DNA of 6,382 nt, taken from the NCBI GenBank assembly GCA_011523725.1, contig WTGD01000292.1:1-6382 (forward strand), given 5' to 3'. The DNA comes from Nitrospinota bacterium. Lineage in GTDB: Bacteria; UBA8248. Of this stretch, positions 5,975 to 6,382 are shown in pieces. The stretch's first letter is position 1. Every line of letters begins with the position of its first letter. The position numbers and the translations under genes were made by a program. The notes under the pieces are model-generated. The model was given only the letters and a program-made list of their open reading frames with translations, searched no databases and had not been told where the DNA came from.

Positions 5975-6006
5975 TGTAAGCATGAGTTATGGATTCTGAA
6001 CCATCG

Positions 6007-6382
6007 TTATGAATCGACAACAGCCAAAGCATTTACCTCGATGAGACAACGCGGATCTGTAGCCAGTTGAACCACCTGAACAGTGGTAGTGGTTGGTTTG
6101 TTGTCTCCGAAATACTCCGCCCACACCTTATTTAGAGAATCTTGATCCCCCATGTCGGTTACAAATCGGTTGGCGGAAACGACATCGCCAAAATCGGCGT
6201 CCACCGCCTCAAGGCTTTTTTTCAAGTTCTCCAACACCGCTCGAGCCTGCCCTTCCATATCCAGGGGCATGGCATTAAATTCTTCCGGCCGATGCGGATG
6301 AGAATGATAGACGGGTGCAGCGGTTACCCCAGCCAGAAAGACGAGGCTGCCCCCGGTTACTTTGATAACCGGCGCATAAGGC
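6007..6382 (-). CDS. RidA/YjgF/UK114-family protein, 5' end outside the window
   Basis: The frame is open from the right edge to TAA at 6007-6009, giving 124 residues, nearly the whole of a family that is usually about 125-150 long. It starts PYAPVIKVTGG, then has LVFLAGVTA (usually xxSGQ in RidA), the central helix QARAVLENLKKSLEAVDADFGDVV, and the closing strand PRCLIEVNALAV. RidA proteins form trimers that hydrolyse reactive enamines/imines. In E. coli RidA the key Arg105 lies in PARSCVEV; the matching segment here is PTTTTVQV, so that Arg is Thr. The Glu of the last strand (E120 equivalent) is kept. This places it among the Rid subfamilies lacking the arginine, whose reactions are mostly unknown, so enamine deaminase activity should not be assumed. 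An internal ATG at 6268-6270 is not the start, because conserved sequence continues upstream of it. Confidence 0.88.
   Translation of the reverse strand, partial: PYAPVIKVTGGSLVFLAGVTAAPVYHSHPHRPEEFNAMPLDMEGQARAVLENLKKSLEAVDADFGDVVSANRFVTDMGDQDSLNKVWAEYFGDNKPTTTTVQVVQLATDPRCLIEVNALAVVDS

Noticed and set aside
5865..6006. Possible tRNA or small RNA between the ridA-like and TPR genes
   Set aside because: There is an inverted repeat but no cloverleaf, no T-loop GTTCGA-type motif and no CCA-like end.

Overview
The window looks like a chromosomal stretch from a Gram-negative, moderately GC-rich bacterium. A lipoprotein signal, a periplasmic C-terminal processing protease and a long acidic TPR protein are compatible with a deltaproteobacterium-like or uncultured free-living lineage. 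No gene here fixes the phylum and I do not name one. All recognisable protein genes lie on the minus strand.

Reading along the minus strand from the right edge, the order is as follows. A RidA/YjgF-family protein is cut by the right edge (6007-6382). A 148-bp gap with an inverted repeat and a weak promoter candidate follows. Next is a cytoplasmic-looking TPR protein with an acidic linker (4677-5858), then a terminator-like hairpin, then a full transketolase (2528-4564). A 335-bp gene-free gap carries two separate short tandem repeats. A CtpA-type S41 processing protease follows (876-2192), with a terminator-like hairpin behind it. At the left edge is a small lipoprotein (1-208, 3' end missing).

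The 210-875 region has no convincing protein gene but is rich in RNA-like structure. On the minus strand, a well-spaced sigma70-type promoter (384-412) should start transcription just before a 17-bp stem closing a four-way junction of three hairpins (263-377). This sits upstream of the lipoprotein, whose ribosome binding site lies in a further small hairpin. On the plus strand, 457-755 folds into nested hairpins with a pseudoknot. It resembles, from memory and not from a search, the HEARO/omega RNA that accompanies IscB nucleases. No IscB gene is present, so it would be an orphan or trans-acting copy or a decayed element. It is followed by a perfect 20-bp palindrome, a 39-nt A/C-only tract and a REP-like hairpin that may also end ctpA transcription.

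The protein genes do not form an obvious single pathway. Transketolase serves the pentose phosphate/Calvin carbon shuffle, CtpA serves envelope protein processing, and the RidA-like and TPR proteins are of uncertain role. Each gap between them is 112 bp or more, so they are more likely neighbouring transcription units than one tight operon. The non-coding RNA region at 210-860 is the most interesting part.
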